From JBASRP01 sp044866075 (GTDB taxonomy: Bacteria > Actinomycetota > AC-67), in NCBI GenBank assembly GCA_044866075.1, contig JBIOTQ010000140.1:1-13672 (forward strand): DNA of 13,672 bases, in the 5' to 3' direction. Made by a program: the position numbers and the translations under genes. Under the pieces are notes generated by a model. The model was not told where the DNA came from, ran no database searches, and saw only the letters and a list, made by a program, of their open reading frames with translations. Each line of letters starts with the position of its first letter. Position 1 is the first letter of the stretch. Below, piece by piece: positions 13,074 to 13,672 of the stretch.

Positions 13074-13602
13074 GCCGGTGGTACCGTTCCCGATCGTGAG
13101 AGCGACGCAGATCACCGTTCGTCCGGCCGAGGCTGCGGACCTCGAGCAGCTCAACGCGATCTACAACCACTACGTCGCGACCTCGCCGGCCACGTTCGAC
13201 ATCGACCCGATCACCATGGAGGAGCGGCGCGAATCGTTCTCGCACTACGCGCCCACCGGCCGGTACCGGTTGCTCGTCGCGACGGACGGGGACCGCGTGA
13301 TCGGGTTCGCGTCATCCAGCCCTCATCGCTTGCGGCGCGCGTACGAAACCTCGATCGAGACGACCGCCTACGTCGCGCACGACGCAACCGGCCTCGGCGT
13401 CGGCACGGCGATGTACACCGCGTTGTTCGAGGCGCTCGCCGGCGAGGATATCCACCGCGCCTACGCCGGGATCACGCAGCCGAACGATGCGTCGAATGCG
13501 TTGCACGAGAAGTTCGGCTTCAAGCGCGCGGCCTTGTACACGGAACAAGGCCGCAAGTTCGGCCGCTACTGGGACGTCGCCTGGTACGAGAAGCCGCTTT
13601 AG
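13072..13602 (+). CDS. GNAT N-acetyltransferase, phosphinothricin acetyltransferase-like
   Basis: A 176-residue GNAT enzyme predicted to transfer acetyl from acetyl-CoA to an amine. ITVRPAEAADLEQLNAIYNHYV (quoted as ITVRPAEAADLEQ and IYNHYV, 14-35), SPATFDIDPITMEERRESF (from 38) and NDASNALHEKFGF (138-150) match the phosphinothricin/methionine-sulfone acetyltransferase group. The acetyl-CoA loop is GLGVGTAMYTAL (107-118) without the usual Arg/Gln at its start. Such proteins often acetylate methionine derivatives or act in resistance, so the substrate is open. ATG 13072 has only a weak ribosome site; a GTG at 13096 is a possible alternative start, eight residues later. It is divergent from the RIO operon and stands alone. 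Confidence 0.9.
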   Translation: MPVVPFPIVRATQITVRPAEAADLEQLNAIYNHYVATSPATFDIDPITMEERRESFSHYAPTGRYRLLVATDGDRVIGFASSSPHRLRRAYETSIETTAYVAHDATGLGVGTAMYTALFEALAGEDIHRAYAGITQPNDASNALHEKFGFKRAALYTEQGRKFGRYWDVAWYEKPL

Positions 13603-13672
13603 TAGGGACGCTGAGGGCCGGGGACCGTCAAGTACTCGCCGAGCGCTTTCTTGAGATCACTGCTCATATGGC
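13599..13672 (-). CDS. Possible 3' end of a minus-strand gene (partial)
   Basis: An open minus frame enters from the right edge and ends at TAA 13601-13599, overlapping the acetyltransferase stop by four bases. The visible residues are HMSSDLKKALGEY then LTVPGPQRPY. Amino-acid composition and G/C third positions look coding. An in-frame ATG at 13667 would give only 22 residues, so most of the gene, if real, is outside the window. No function can be given. Confidence 0.4.
   Translation of the reverse strand, partial: HMSSDLKKALGEYLTVPGPQRPY

Noticed and set aside
1..13672. CRISPR array, integrase, transposase, defence system
   Set aside because: No regularly spaced repeats, no recombinase or nuclease genes and no tRNA-linked attachment site were found; the genes are mainly housekeeping.

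Overview
The window is high-GC bacterial chromosomal DNA in which nearly every base is assigned to a gene. The gene set suggests an actinobacterium-like organism: an alpha2-type glycyl-tRNA synthetase, a dgt-dnaG-rpoD cluster, frequent GTG/TTG starts and strong G/C at third codon positions. I cannot name a genus, and a related high-GC phylum is possible.

Left end (1-201): a 39-bp perfect inverted repeat flanks about 105 bp that is itself full of short hairpins. The right arm is also the terminator-like hairpin just after rpoD. Positions 202-4290 (minus strand, read right to left): dgt, dnaG and rpoD form a tight operon for nucleotide-pool control, replication priming and the principal sigma factor. 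A 272-bp gap upstream (4291-4562) holds a candidate promoter and two mutually exclusive hairpins. Positions 4563-5852 (minus): a DHA3-like MFS exporter. Positions 6088-8883 (minus): pyruvate, phosphate dikinase with an unusual basic N-terminal tail and an altered residue beside the catalytic histidine. Positions 8998-10188 (plus): a second, unrelated MFS transporter, divergent from ppdK and convergent with glyS.

Positions 10193-12824 (minus): a RIO-family atypical kinase, a Nudix hydrolase and glycyl-tRNA synthetase, with a 17-bp gap and a stop/start overlap between them, so probably one operon. Its leader contains a 16-codon ORF with a strong Shine-Dalgarno and a candidate promoter. Positions 13072-13602 (plus): a GNAT acetyltransferase of the phosphinothricin acetyltransferase type, divergent from the RIO operon, with an 8-bp direct repeat at its start. 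The last bases may hold the 3' end of a minus-strand gene.

No CRISPR array, tRNA, rRNA or transposase was found. Read together, glyS, ppdK, dgt, dnaG and rpoD on one strand resemble an old macromolecular-synthesis neighbourhood, here interrupted by two transporters. The least explained features are the inverted-repeat element at 1-183, the hairpin pair near 4499-4549, the PPDK active-site and N-terminal oddities, and the RIO-Nudix-GlyRS coupling.
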